The notes beneath the pieces are model-generated. The model did not search any database, was not told the origin of the DNA, and saw nothing but the letters and a program-made list of their open reading frames with translations. From Actinomycetota bacterium (lineage in GTDB: Bacteria; Actinomycetota; Acidimicrobiia; Acidimicrobiales; AC-25), in contig VAXF01000077.1 in assembly GCA_005888395.1 (NCBI GenBank), forward strand, positions 1 to 9,176: DNA of 9,176 bases. Direction: 5' to 3'. A program made the translations under genes and the position numbers. Shown here one piece after another: positions 1-7,308 of the stretch (position 1 is its first letter; every line of letters starts with the position of its first letter).

Positions 1-2
1 CG

Positions 3-1373
3 TGCCCCGTCGGCAGCAGCTCCGAGGTGCTGTGCCCACCGAAGGGCCGCCGGTCGCCGATCAAGCATGTCGTGTACATCGTCACCGAGAACAAGACGTT
101 CGACCAGTACTTCGGCGACATCAACCAGACGACCGCGCACCCCGGCTACGACGCCGACCCGAGCTACATCCTCTACGGCCAGCCGGTCACGCCCAACCAC
201 CACAAGCTGGCCGACCTGTTCAGCCTGGGTGACAACTTCTTCTCCGACGCCGAGGTGTCGGTCACCGGCCACTCGTGGACCTCGGGCGCCATCGCCACCG
301 ACCACAACGAGAAGACGTGGCAGGCCGACTACGACCAGGGCATCCGCGGCACCCACGGCGGCGGCGACCCGCTCCGGCCGTCGGTGGGCAAGGCGGCCGA
401 CGGACTCATCGGCTTAGCCGACGCCGAGCTGCAGGACCCCGAGGGCGGCTACATCTTCGAGGACTTCAAGAACCACGGCGCGGTCTCGCCCGACAAGGCC
501 CGGCCCGGCAAGTTGAGCATGGGCATCTACGGCGAGCACACGGCGCGTGCGTCCGACGGCATGACGCCGTACAAGGCGCCCGGCTGGAAGGACGGCGACA
601 TCCAGTACTTCGACACCTGCCGGGCGTGGGAGTTCATCAAGGGCCAAGCCCCCGACGGTCCGGTGCCGAACGGGAGCAGCACCGCCGACGACAGCAACGA
701 CCAGTACCAGGACTGCGAAGGGCGCGCGCTTCCGCCTCAGTTCAACCTCGCCTACTGGTTAGCCGAGGCCAAGGCCGGCCACGGTGACAAGATGCCGAGC
801 TTCATCTACATGTCGCTTCCCGTGAACCACACGCTCGGCACCAACGTCGGTAACCCGACGCCCGCGTCGATGGTGGCCGACAACGACTACGCCATCGGCC
901 TCATCGTCGACGCCCTCTCGCACAGCCCGTTCTGGGGTTCGACCGTCGTCATGCAGACCGAGGACGACACCCAGGCCGCCGGCGACCACGTCAGCCCCCT
1001 CCGCGACTATCTCGAGTTGTCGAGCCCGTGGGCGAGCAAGGGCCCCGAGCACCAACGCGGGTCGATGCCGGCGCTCCTCCGGACGATCGAGCAGATCTTC
1101 GGCCTGCCGCCCGTCACCCTCAACGACCGTCTGGCCGCCCCGATGCACGCCGCCTTCATGGCCACCACCGCGTCGCCCGACCTCACGCCGTACACCGCCG
1201 TGACCCCGCTCGTGCCGTTCGCGGTGAACCAGCCGGGCGCGGTAGGGCAGGCGGAGTCGGCGAGCATGAACTTCAGCACCGTCGACCTCATCAACGAGGA
1301 CCTGCTCAACGCCATCCTCTACGCGGACGCCCGCCACACGACGCTCCAGATCCCACCCAAGTTCAAGCGCTGA
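3..1373 (+). CDS. Phosphoesterase, alkaline phosphatase superfamily (5' partial)
   Basis: This is the C-terminal part of a phosphoesterase of the phospholipase C/acid phosphatase type (PF04185-like). The frame is open to the left edge, with eight sense codons before the first possible GTG at 27, so the gene almost certainly begins upstream. Counting from the codon at 3, the family's opening motif is IKHVVYIVTENKTFDQYFGD, with E29 and N30 as likely metal and active-site residues. A DAEVSVTGHSW block, a PVNHT block and a TEDDTQAAGDHV block with probable Asp and His metal ligands follow in the usual order. The end (MPALLRTIEQIFGLPP) is also typical. The wording resembles bifunctional proteins with a YncE-like beta-propeller before the phosphoesterase, so a propeller and signal peptide may lie outside the window. 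A 50-residue Asp/Gly-rich insert with a Cys pair sits mid-protein. Substrate unknown. Confidence 0.85.
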   Translation, partial: CPVGSSSEVLCPPKGRRSPIKHVVYIVTENKTFDQYFGDINQTTAHPGYDADPSYILYGQPVTPNHHKLADLFSLGDNFFSDAEVSVTGHSWTSGAIATDHNEKTWQADYDQGIRGTHGGGDPLRPSVGKAADGLIGLADAELQDPEGGYIFEDFKNHGAVSPDKARPGKLSMGIYGEHTARASDGMTPYKAPGWKDGDIQYFDTCRAWEFIKGQAPDGPVPNGSSTADDSNDQYQDCEGRALPPQFNLAYWLAEAKAGHGDKMPSFIYMSLPVNHTLGTNVGNPTPASMVADNDYAIGLIVDALSHSPFWGSTVVMQTEDDTQAAGDHVSPLRDYLELSSPWASKGPEHQRGSMPALLRTIEQIFGLPPVTLNDRLAAPMHAAFMATTASPDLTPYTAVTPLVPFAVNQPGAVGQAESASMNFSTVDLINEDLLNAILYADARHTTLQIPPKFKR

Positions 1374-1482
1374 CCGACTGCGGCCCGGAAGCCGCGCGCG
1401 CCGCGCCGGTCGGGACAATGGCTGCCGTCACGACGAACAGCGCCGCCAGCGCGCGAGTGAGGCGGATCTCTTGTCCCGGGTC
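1374..1482. terminator. Convergent intergenic region with GC hairpins
   Basis: The gap lies between two converging genes. Just after the phosphoesterase stop, GCGGC (1380-1384) can pair with GCCGC (1391-1395) around a six-base loop, enclosed by CCGAC (1374-1378) and GTCGG (1409-1413). A second stem, CCGCC (1443-1447) with GGCGG (1461-1465), lies nearer the end of the minus-strand gene. No T tract follows either stem, so these are weak candidates for termination of both converging transcripts. Confidence 0.3.
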
Positions 1483-2511
1483 CTACAGGACGCTCTCGCC
1501 TGCTTCGACCCGAGCCCGCAGCGAGCGGGCGAGGCGCTCCCGGTGGAAGGTGGCGTCGCCGAAGCTGACCTGGTCGAGCTGGGCCCGCTTCATGTAGAGG
1601 TGCAGGTCGTGCTCCCAGGTGAACCCGATGCCGCCGTGCACCTGTAGCCCCGACGCCATCACCCGCTTGGCCGCGTCGGAGCACCACACCTTGGCGGTCG
1701 ACGCCGCCATCGACGCCTCTGGATGACCGGCGCCGATGCACCACGCCGCGTAGTAGACGCACGACCTCATGCCCTCGACGTCGACGACCATGTCGGCGCA
1801 CCGGTGCTTGACCGCCTGGAAGCTGCCGATCGGCCGTCCGAACTGCACCCGGTCCTTGGCGTACTGCGTGGCCATCTCGAGCACGCGCGCCGACTCGCCG
1901 AGCAGTTGAGCGGCGTGTCCCGTCGCGCCGCGGTCCAACAGCCGGCGAGCGGCGTCGGCACCCCCGAGGCGCATCCCGGGCCGGTCGCCGCTGTCGAGCC
2001 AGGCCAGGCGTCGAGTGAGATCCATCGCCGGCTCGCGCCCCGGCTTCCGGTCGCCCAGCTCGATCGCCACCAGCTCGTCGTCGCGGCACAGGATCGCGAC
2101 GTCGGCGTCGGGCGCGTAGAGCACCGGCGACGACGCGTCCCAGGCCACGCAGCCGACCGCGTCTCCCGTCGCGAGCCGCTCGATCCACTCGCCGGCCCAC
2201 TCGCGGGCCGAGTCATCGCCGTCGCCCCACGAGAGCGCGGTCAGCGCCAGCTGGCTCTCGAGGAACGGCACCGGCGCGGTGTGGGCCCCGATCTCCTCGA
2301 GCAGCACCGCGGCCTCGACCATGCCGAGGCCGAGGCCGCCGCTGCTCTCGGAGAGCTCGACACCCATCCAGCCCTGTTCCACCAGCGAGGCCCAGAGCTT
2401 GCGGTCGAAGCCGTCGGCCGCGCGCACGCGCTCGGGTGACGACTCCTTGTCGAGGACCTCTCTCGCGGCATCGCGCAGCGCCTGCTGGTCGTCGCTGAGC
2501 TCGAAGTCCAC
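1483..2511 (-). CDS. Acyl-CoA dehydrogenase, probable non-catalytic partner subunit
   Basis: A 342-residue protein of the acyl-CoA dehydrogenase (FadE) family, which oxidises acyl-CoA to the 2,3-enoyl thioester using FAD. The GTG start at 2511 gives the family-typical N-terminus VDFELSDDQQALRD; the open frame continues upstream but that part is antisense to the neighbouring gene. C-terminal FAD-domain motifs are clear: DRVQFGRPIGSFQAVKH (220-236) and LQVHGGIGFTWEHDLHLY (289-306). The middle beta domain is short and lacks the usual (S/T)EP-x-x-GSD block. At the position of the MCAD catalytic Glu (YEGT) the sequence reads SFGD, with Phe317, and no Glu stands at the alternative helix-G position. 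It is therefore probably the degenerate half of a heteromeric dehydrogenase, as in the mycobacterial sterol side-chain FadE pairs. The likely partner is the divergent gene at 2525. Confidence 0.92.
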   Translation of the reverse strand: MDFELSDDQQALRDAAREVLDKESSPERVRAADGFDRKLWASLVEQGWMGVELSESSGGLGLGMVEAAVLLEEIGAHTAPVPFLESQLALTALSWGDGDDSAREWAGEWIERLATGDAVGCVAWDASSPVLYAPDADVAILCRDDELVAIELGDRKPGREPAMDLTRRLAWLDSGDRPGMRLGGADAARRLLDRGATGHAAQLLGESARVLEMATQYAKDRVQFGRPIGSFQAVKHRCADMVVDVEGMRSCVYYAAWCIGAGHPEASMAASTAKVWCSDAAKRVMASGLQVHGGIGFTWEHDLHLYMKRAQLDQVSFGDATFHRERLARSLRARVEAGESVL

Positions 2512-2519
2512 GACGTGCG

Positions 2520-2525
2520 AGTCTA
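2520..2525 (-). promoter_or_regulatory. Candidate -10 box (TAGACT) for the minus-strand dehydrogenase
   Basis: On the minus strand TAGACT fits the actinobacterial TANNNT -10 consensus and lies 8 bases before the GTG start at 2511, so the transcript would be leaderless or carry one or two leader bases. Neither divergent gene has a visible Shine-Dalgarno sequence. The box overlaps the ATG of the plus-strand gene, so the two promoters should interfere. No recognisable -35 box is seen. Confidence 0.4.
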
Positions 2526-3706
2526 TGGGGGTGGACCTGACGCCCACTGCGGACCAGTCGCTCTTTCGCGCCGAGCTGCGCGGCTGGCTCGAGTCGAACC
2601 TGCCGTGGGAGTACGGAGCCGGGTTCCCGCCGCGCTTCGACGACCTCGCCGACGAGGTCGCCTTCCTTCGCGACTGGCAGCGCAGGCTGGCCGAGGGCCG
2701 GTGGGTCGGCGTGGCCTGGCCGGAGGAATACGGCGGGCGCGGTGCAGGGCCGCTCGAGCACTTCAGCGTGCAGGAGGAGCTGGCGCGGGCGCGCGCCCCC
2801 GAGCTCGTCGGCCGCATCGGCGTCAACCTCGCCGGCCCCACGTTGCTCGCCCACGGCTCGTCCGAGCAGAAGGCGCGCTGGCTCGTGGGGATCCTGCGGG
2901 CCGACCAGATCTGGTGCCAGCTCTTCAGCGAGCCCGCCGCCGGATCTGACCTCGCCTCGGTGAAGACGCGTGCCCAGCCCGTCGAGGGCGGCTGGGTGCT
3001 CAACGGCCAGAAGGTGTGGACGTCGTACGCGCAGTTCGCCGACTGGGGCGTGTGCCTTGCCCGTACCGACGCCGACGCGCCCAAGCACAAGGGGATCTCC
3101 TACCTCGTCGTCGACATGCACGCCGAAGGCGTGGAGGCCCGCCCGCTGGTGCAGCTCACAGGCGAGGCCGAGTTCAACGAGGTCTTCCTCACCGACGTGT
3201 TCGTGCCCCGCGACCAGCTCGTGGGCGACGAGAACAACGGCTGGCGCATCGCCAACTCGACGCTGTCGCACGAGCGGGGCGTCAACCCCCGCCAGCTGGT
3301 CATCCACGTGCAGCTGCTGGAGGAGCTCCTGCGACTGGCCGAGAGGGCGGGCGGCTACGACGACCAGCGCACGCGCCAGCGGCTGGCGCAGGCGTATGTG
3401 GAGGTGCGCCTCTTCCAGCTGCACAACTGGCGCACGCTGTCGCGCTTCGCAAAGGGCCGCGAGCCCGGGCCCGAGGGCAGCGCGCTCAAGCTCTACTGGA
3501 GCGAGATGAGCAAGCGCCTGCACGACACGGCCATGACCCTGCTGGGCCCGGCGGCGCCGCTGTGGAAGGGGGCGCGCGACAACCCCGGCGACGGCCGCTG
3601 GCAGCGGTCGTGGCTCTACTACCAGGCGTCCTCGATCTGGGCTGGCACGAACGAGATCCAGCGGAACATCATCGGCGAGCGGGTGCTGGGCCTGCCGAGG
3701 GAGTGA
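2525..3706 (+). CDS. Acyl-CoA dehydrogenase, probable catalytic subunit
   Basis: A 393-residue acyl-CoA dehydrogenase of the actinobacterial FadE type, with the usual order of helical, beta and C-terminal helical domains. The N-terminus VDLTPTADQSLFRAELRGWL is typical. The beta domain has CQLFSEPAAGSDLASVKTRA, the canonical flavin/substrate block that the divergent gene lacks. The C-terminus reads WAGTNEIQRNIIGERVLG. The MCAD-type catalytic Glu of YEGT is replaced by Ala373, but Glu250 in LSHERGVNPR falls where LCAD and isovaleryl-CoA dehydrogenase carry their base in helix G, so this subunit is likely active. Start: ATG 2525, or GTG 2531, which aligns better with relatives; neither has a good ribosome binding site. 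It heads an operon with the crotonase gene (2-base gap) and the CoA-transferase gene. The probable partner is the divergent short dehydrogenase. Substrate unknown. Confidence 0.94.
   Translation: MGVDLTPTADQSLFRAELRGWLESNLPWEYGAGFPPRFDDLADEVAFLRDWQRRLAEGRWVGVAWPEEYGGRGAGPLEHFSVQEELARARAPELVGRIGVNLAGPTLLAHGSSEQKARWLVGILRADQIWCQLFSEPAAGSDLASVKTRAQPVEGGWVLNGQKVWTSYAQFADWGVCLARTDADAPKHKGISYLVVDMHAEGVEARPLVQLTGEAEFNEVFLTDVFVPRDQLVGDENNGWRIANSTLSHERGVNPRQLVIHVQLLEELLRLAERAGGYDDQRTRQRLAQAYVEVRLFQLHNWRTLSRFAKGREPGPEGSALKLYWSEMSKRLHDTAMTLLGPAAPLWKGARDNPGDGRWQRSWLYYQASSIWAGTNEIQRNIIGERVLGLPRE
3698..3703 (+). promoter_or_regulatory. Ribosome binding site of the crotonase gene
   Basis: AGGGAG lies five bases before the ATG at 3709, inside the last codons of the preceding dehydrogenase gene. 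It is one of the clearest Shine-Dalgarno sequences in the window and fixes the start of the crotonase. Confidence 0.6.
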
Positions 3707-3708
3707 GC

Positions 3709-4545
3709 ATGGGTTACGACACCGTTCTCTACGAGGTCGACGGCCACGTCGCCACCATCACGATGAACCGGCCCGAGGTCGCCAACGCGCAGAACAGCGC
3801 CCTCCTCGACGACCTCGACGCCGCGTTCGACGCGGCCGACGCCGACGACGACGTGCGCGTGGTCATCCTGGCCGGCGCGGGCAAGCACTTCTCGTCCGGC
3901 CACGACCTCAAGTCGCTCGTCGGCGGCGAACCCGACGCGTGGCGCGCGATGCGCGAGACCGCCGAGGGCAAGCTGCGCCACGAGCAGGTCATGTACTTCG
4001 ACCGCTGCGTGAAGATCCGCGACTTCCGCAAGCCCACCATCGCGGCCGTGCAGGGCAGCTGTGTCGCCGCGGGCCTCATGCTGGCGTGCATGTGCGACCT
4101 CATCGTCGCTGCCGACGACGCCGTGTTCCAGAACCCGGTGCTGCGCATGACGGGTGCGGCCGTCGAGCTCCTCGTGGAGCCGTGGGAGCTCGGCATCCGC
4201 AAGGCCAAGGAGTTCCTCTGGACCGGCGACAAGCTCGACGCGCAGGAGGCCTGGCGCCTCGGGCTGGTGAACCGCGTCGTTCCCACCGGCGAGCTGACGG
4301 CGCGCACGCGCGAGCTCGCCGATCGGGTGGCGCTCGTCCCGCCGCAGACGGCGCAGATCGTGAAGGACTCGCTCAACCACACCGCCGACCTGATGGGCCA
4401 GCGCCAGTCGTGGAAGTACCACTTCATGGTCCACCAATGGATGAGCAACACCGAGACGGCGCTGAGCGCGCTCGAGCAGCGCAAGCAGAAGGGCTCGATG
4501 AAGGAGGTCTTCGCCGAGCACGAGGGCGATCCGCCGAAGCCGTGA
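3709..4545 (+). CDS. Enoyl-CoA hydratase/isomerase (crotonase) family protein
   Basis: A 278-residue crotonase-superfamily protein. The first oxyanion-hole segment is GKHFSSGHDLKSL (58-70) and the second is VQGSCVAAGLMLACMCDL (114-131), followed by the hydratase C-terminal half (FLWTGDKLDAQEAWRLGLVNRVVP). Against rat mitochondrial enoyl-CoA hydratase, the two catalytic glutamates are absent: Glu144 aligns with Met124 and Glu164 with Val144 (FQNPV). Glu153 (AAVELL) is a nearby acidic candidate. The oxyanion hole is kept, so acyl-CoA binding is expected, but the reaction may be isomerisation, hydrolysis or C-C cleavage rather than simple hydration. The gene sits 2 bases after a dehydrogenase, and its stop shares GTGA with the start of the CoA-transferase gene, indicating one co-translated operon. 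The family call is firm; the reaction is open. Confidence 0.92.
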   Translation: MGYDTVLYEVDGHVATITMNRPEVANAQNSALLDDLDAAFDAADADDDVRVVILAGAGKHFSSGHDLKSLVGGEPDAWRAMRETAEGKLRHEQVMYFDRCVKIRDFRKPTIAAVQGSCVAAGLMLACMCDLIVAADDAVFQNPVLRMTGAAVELLVEPWELGIRKAKEFLWTGDKLDAQEAWRLGLVNRVVPTGELTARTRELADRVALVPPQTAQIVKDSLNHTADLMGQRQSWKYHFMVHQWMSNTETALSALEQRKQKGSMKEVFAEHEGDPPKP

Positions 4546-5732
4546 GTGCCCGTCCGCTCGAAGGTGTGCGCGTCATCGACGTGGGCACCCGCATCTCGGC
4601 CCCGTTCTGCGCCGGCCTCCTCGGCGAGCTCGGCGCCGAGGTCATCAAGGTCGAGCAGCCCGGCGAGGGCGACTTCATGCGCACCATCGGGCCCTTTCTC
4701 GATGGGCACTCCTTGTTCTGGGCGGTGGAGGGCCGCGGTCGCAAGGGCGTGACCTGCGACCTGCGCACGTCCGAGGGCCAGGACCTGTTCAGGCGGCTGA
4801 CCGCGACCGCCGACGTCGTGTGCGAGAACTTCCGGCCGGGGACGATGGAGGCCTGGCACGTCGGGCCCGGCGACCTCGACCCGCGCCTGGTGATGGTACG
4901 CATCAGCGTCTTCGGCCAGGACGGCCCGTACTCGGCGCGGCCGGGCCTCGACCGCCTCGGCATCGGCTACGGCGGGCTGTTGCACCTCACCGGCTACCCC
5001 GACCGCCCACCGGTGCGCCCCGGCGTCACCGTGTCCGACTACCTCACCGGCGTCTTCGCCGCTCACGCCGCCGTGGCCGCGCTCTACGAGCGCGACGTGA
5101 AGGGCACCGGCACGGGCGCGGTGGTCGACGCGCCCCTCTACGGCGCGGTGCTGCGCATCCTCGAGTGGACCATCGCCGGCTACGACCGCCTCGGCATCGT
5201 CCGCAACCGCGAGGGCAACCGGCTGGCCAACTCGGCGCCGCTCGACAACTACCCCACGGCCGACGGCAAGTACGTCTGCATCGTCGCGGGCTCCGACGCC
5301 AACTTCCGGCGGCTCTGCGACGCCATGGAGCAGCCCGGTCTGTTCGACGACCCTCACTTCCGCGACCTCGCCCACCGGGCCGAGCACGGCGACGAGATCA
5401 ACGGCATCGTCGCGGACTGGACGTCGTCGCGGACGGCCGCCGAGGTCGAGGCGGCGTGCGTCGCCCACGACGTGCCGGTCGGCACCGCGTACTCGGCCGC
5501 CGACATCGTCGCCGACGCCCACATGGCGGCGCGCGGCGACCTCGTCACGGTCGACGACTCCGTCGTCGGGCCGATGAAGCAGCAGGCGCCGTTCCCGCGC
5601 CTCGACGGCCGGCCGCCGGCTCCGCCCACGAGCGCCCCCCGTCTCGGCGAGCACAACGAGGAGATCTGGTGTGGCCTCGTCGGCCTCTCCCCTGACGAGC
5701 TCGCCGCGTTGCGCGACAAGGGCGTCGTGTGA
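4542..5732 (+). CDS. Family III (CaiB/BaiF) CoA-transferase
   Basis: A 396-residue family III CoA-transferase, close to the usual 400 residues. These enzymes move CoA between carboxylic acids through an aspartyl intermediate; some relatives are 2-methylacyl-CoA racemases. The N-terminus is typical (PLEGVRVIDVGTRISAPFC, then LGELGAEVIKVEQPGEGD at 27-44), followed by CENFRPGTMEAW (94-105) and the DGPYSARPGLDRLGIGYGG region. Asp166 in VTVSDYLTGVFAA matches the catalytic Asp of formyl-CoA transferase (GDSNTG). GTG at 4542 gives the best N-terminus and overlaps the crotonase stop by four bases, suggesting translational coupling. In this operon the enzyme probably loads the substrate acid with CoA before dehydrogenation. 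An inverted repeat begins a few bases after its stop. Confidence 0.95.
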   Translation: MSARPLEGVRVIDVGTRISAPFCAGLLGELGAEVIKVEQPGEGDFMRTIGPFLDGHSLFWAVEGRGRKGVTCDLRTSEGQDLFRRLTATADVVCENFRPGTMEAWHVGPGDLDPRLVMVRISVFGQDGPYSARPGLDRLGIGYGGLLHLTGYPDRPPVRPGVTVSDYLTGVFAAHAAVAALYERDVKGTGTGAVVDAPLYGAVLRILEWTIAGYDRLGIVRNREGNRLANSAPLDNYPTADGKYVCIVAGSDANFRRLCDAMEQPGLFDDPHFRDLAHRAEHGDEINGIVADWTSSRTAAEVEAACVAHDVPVGTAYSAADIVADAHMAARGDLVTVDDSVVGPMKQQAPFPRLDGRPPAPPTSAPRLGEHNEEIWCGLVGLSPDELAALRDKGVV

Positions 5733-5737
5733 CCGGA

Positions 5738-5804
5738 AACCCTGCGACTTTTGTACGCAGCATGCGCGCCGACGGTGGCGTGGCGTGAAAAAGTCGCCAG
5801 GGTT
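5738..5804. repeat. Long imperfect inverted repeat between CoA-transferase and hydrolase genes
   Basis: The left arm (5738-5758, AACCCTGCGACTTTTGTACGC) and right arm (5783-5804) pair over about 20 base pairs, with one bulged C and one mismatch. The 24-base loop holds a smaller stem, CGCC (5767-5770) with GGCG (5777-5780). The T-rich stretch is inside the stem, not after it, so this is not a standard terminator. The right arm contains AGGG (5799-5802), the likely ribosome binding site of the next gene, so folding in the mRNA could hide that site. It could also be a dispersed palindromic repeat (REP-like) or an operator. Confidence 0.65.
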
Positions 5805-5808
5805 GGGG

Positions 5809-6654
5809 GTGAGCGTCGACCTCACGGGGGCAGCCGATCTCCACTGCCACTTCGCGCCCGACGCGCACCGGGAGCGGTCGGTCGACGCCTTCGACGCGGC
5901 GCGCGACGCGGCCGCGGCGGGGCACGCGGCGATCGTGCTCAAGTCGCACGACTACCCGACCGCGTCGGTGGCGTGGGCGGTCGACCAGGTCGTCGAGGGC
6001 GTGCGCGTGTTCGGGGGGATCTGCTGCGACCGCGAGGTGGGCGGCGTCAACCCGGCGGCGGTGGAGGTGGCCCTGCGCGTCGGGGCGAAGGTGGTCTGGC
6101 TGCCCACGCTCACCAGCCGCCAGGACCAGCTCAACGGCGTCGGGCCGGCGCTGGGCATACCCGGTCCGGGCATCGGCATCACCGACGACGATGGTGGCCT
6201 TCTGCCCGAGACGCGCGAGGTGCTCGACCTGGTTGCCGAACACGACGCAGTCCTCGCCACGGGTCACGTCACCGCCGCGGAGCACCTGGCGGTAGTGCGC
6301 GCCTTCGGGCGGCGCGGGAAGCTCGTCGTCACCCACGCAACCGAGCCGTTGGCCGGCCCGAACCTTTCCGTCGACCAATGCGTCGAGCTCGCCGAGCTCG
6401 GTGCGTTCATCGAGCTCTCCGCGATGACCTGCATCGGCGCGCTGGCCAGCCGCCCCGTCGCGGAGCTCGCCGCGTGCGCCCGCGCCGTCGGCCCGCGGCG
6501 CTGCACCCTCGCCACCGACTACGGGCAGAAGGCCAACCCGCGGCCGGCCGAAGGGCTCCAGGGCTTCGCCGACGCGCTGGAGACCGAGCGCGTGAGCGAG
6601 GCCGACATCCGCCGCATGGCGTGCGAGAACCCGTGCGGCCTGCTCGGCCTTTGA
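5809..6654 (+). CDS. DUF6282-like metal-dependent hydrolase
   Basis: A 281-residue protein with an amidohydrolase-like TIM-barrel pattern, most like the DUF6282 family as I recall it. Putative metal ligands appear in the expected order: DLHCH (His12, His14) after the first strand, LKSHD (Lys45, His47), ATGHV (His153), VTHATE (His176) and ATDYGQ (Asp237). Between them lie VFGGICCDREVGGVNP (67-82) and AKVVWLPT (93-100), which fit that family. The substrate is unknown. GTG 5809 is preferred because AGGG lies six bases upstream and the protein begins just before the first strand; GTG 5785 and TTG 5803 are in-frame alternatives, but 5785 lies inside the inverted repeat. The stop overlaps the following lipoprotein gene. 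This is the first gene of the series leading to the selenoprotein. Confidence 0.75.
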   Translation: MSVDLTGAADLHCHFAPDAHRERSVDAFDAARDAAAAGHAAIVLKSHDYPTASVAWAVDQVVEGVRVFGGICCDREVGGVNPAAVEVALRVGAKVVWLPTLTSRQDQLNGVGPALGIPGPGIGITDDDGGLLPETREVLDLVAEHDAVLATGHVTAAEHLAVVRAFGRRGKLVVTHATEPLAGPNLSVDQCVELAELGAFIELSAMTCIGALASRPVAELAACARAVGPRRCTLATDYGQKANPRPAEGLQGFADALETERVSEADIRRMACENPCGLLGL

Positions 6655-7298
6655 GCACCGCGGCAGCCGCCGTCGCATTGCTCGCGTCCTCCGCCCTCGT
6701 TGCCTGCTCGGGGAGTACGCCCGGCGTGGCCTCGCCGTGTGGACGCACGCGCGAAGCGGGCCTCGTCGGAAGGTGGTCGACCGTCGCCGGCTCGCGCGCC
6801 GACTACACGGTCGCCGTCAACGTGGCCGGCGTCAGAACGCCCGCCCACGTCGTCGGTCGCACGTCGGCGGTCAGCGGCTCGACCGACGTCGTGACCACGG
6901 CCAAGGGCCTCGTCGCCCGGCACGCACGCGTCCGAGTCGACCTGCGGAAGCTCGACAGCGGCAACGAACAGCGCGACGAACGGCTGCACGACGAGGGACT
7001 CGACTCCAACCGGTTCCCGTTCGCGACCTTCGACGCCACCGCCGACGTCGCCGTCCCCGCGGGCGCGCGCCCGTGCCAGACGCAGATTCGCGGCGACCTC
7101 ACGCTCCACGGCGTGACTCACGCCGCCGCTATCCCGATCACGATCGTGCTGCGGCAAAGCCGGGCCCAGGTGAGCGGCGTCATCACGTTCGAGCGCTCGG
7201 AGTTCGACGTGACACTCCCGAAGGTGGCCGGCATCATCAGCGTCGGACAGGGCGTCACCATGCGGTTCCACCTGCTGCTCGAGCGGGCCCGACCGTAG
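6633..7298 (+). CDS. YceI-family lipoprotein
   Basis: A 221-residue secreted lipoprotein with a YceI domain, a beta-barrel lipocalin-like fold whose relatives bind isoprenoid or other long hydrophobic ligands. GTG 6633 gives a good lipoprotein signal: Arg2 and Arg5, a hydrophobic stretch from Leu7, and an LVAC lipobox with Cys25. TTG 6651 (sharing TTGA with the preceding stop) would lack the positive N-region; GTG 6621 is also possible. The YceI core is clear: RVRVDLRKLDSGNEQRDERL, then SNRFPFATFDATADV, GDLTLHGVTHAAAIPI and a final beta strand. The domain starts after a short Cys/Ser/Gly linker. It overlaps the hydrolase gene by 22 bases and lies 10 bases before the next gene. Its ligand and its link to the hydrolase are unknown; an extracytoplasmic binding role is inferred. 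Confidence 0.87.
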   Translation: MRPARPLSTAAAAVALLASSALVACSGSTPGVASPCGRTREAGLVGRWSTVAGSRADYTVAVNVAGVRTPAHVVGRTSAVSGSTDVVTTAKGLVARHARVRVDLRKLDSGNEQRDERLHDEGLDSNRFPFATFDATADVAVPAGARPCQTQIRGDLTLHGVTHAAAIPITIVLRQSRAQVSGVITFERSEFDVTLPKVAGIISVGQGVTMRFHLLLERARP

Positions 7299-7301
7299 GC
7301 T
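7296..7301 (+). promoter_or_regulatory. Candidate leaderless -10 box (TAGGCT) made from a stop codon
   Basis: TAGGCT matches TANNNT and lies seven bases before the ATG at 7309, so initiation would fall at or next to the A of the start codon. Its first three bases are the TAG stop of the YceI gene. No Shine-Dalgarno sequence fits in the 10-base gap. No clear -35 box is seen. Confidence 0.4.
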
Positions 7302-7308
7302 CTGCCCG

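Noticed and set aside
1481..1490. Small palindrome TCCTACAGGA at the end of the minus-strand dehydrogenase gene
   Set aside because: Too short and overlapping the stop codon region; likely chance, with no T tract for termination.
2512..3090. N-terminal extension of the minus-strand dehydrogenase to 535 residues
   Set aside because: The added stretch is low-complexity, unlike any dehydrogenase N-terminus, and lies antisense to the clearly real plus-strand dehydrogenase; VDFELSDDQ at 2511 is the expected start.
5785..5808. GTG 5785 as start of the DUF6282-like gene
   Set aside because: It lies inside the right arm of the inverted repeat with no ribosome binding site; GTG 5809 has AGGG at suitable spacing. 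It cannot be fully excluded.
3729..5942. Long minus-strand open frame of 737 codons
   Set aside because: Very high GC removes stop codons from antisense frames; its product is Ala/Arg/Val-rich without motifs and opposes three well-recognised genes.
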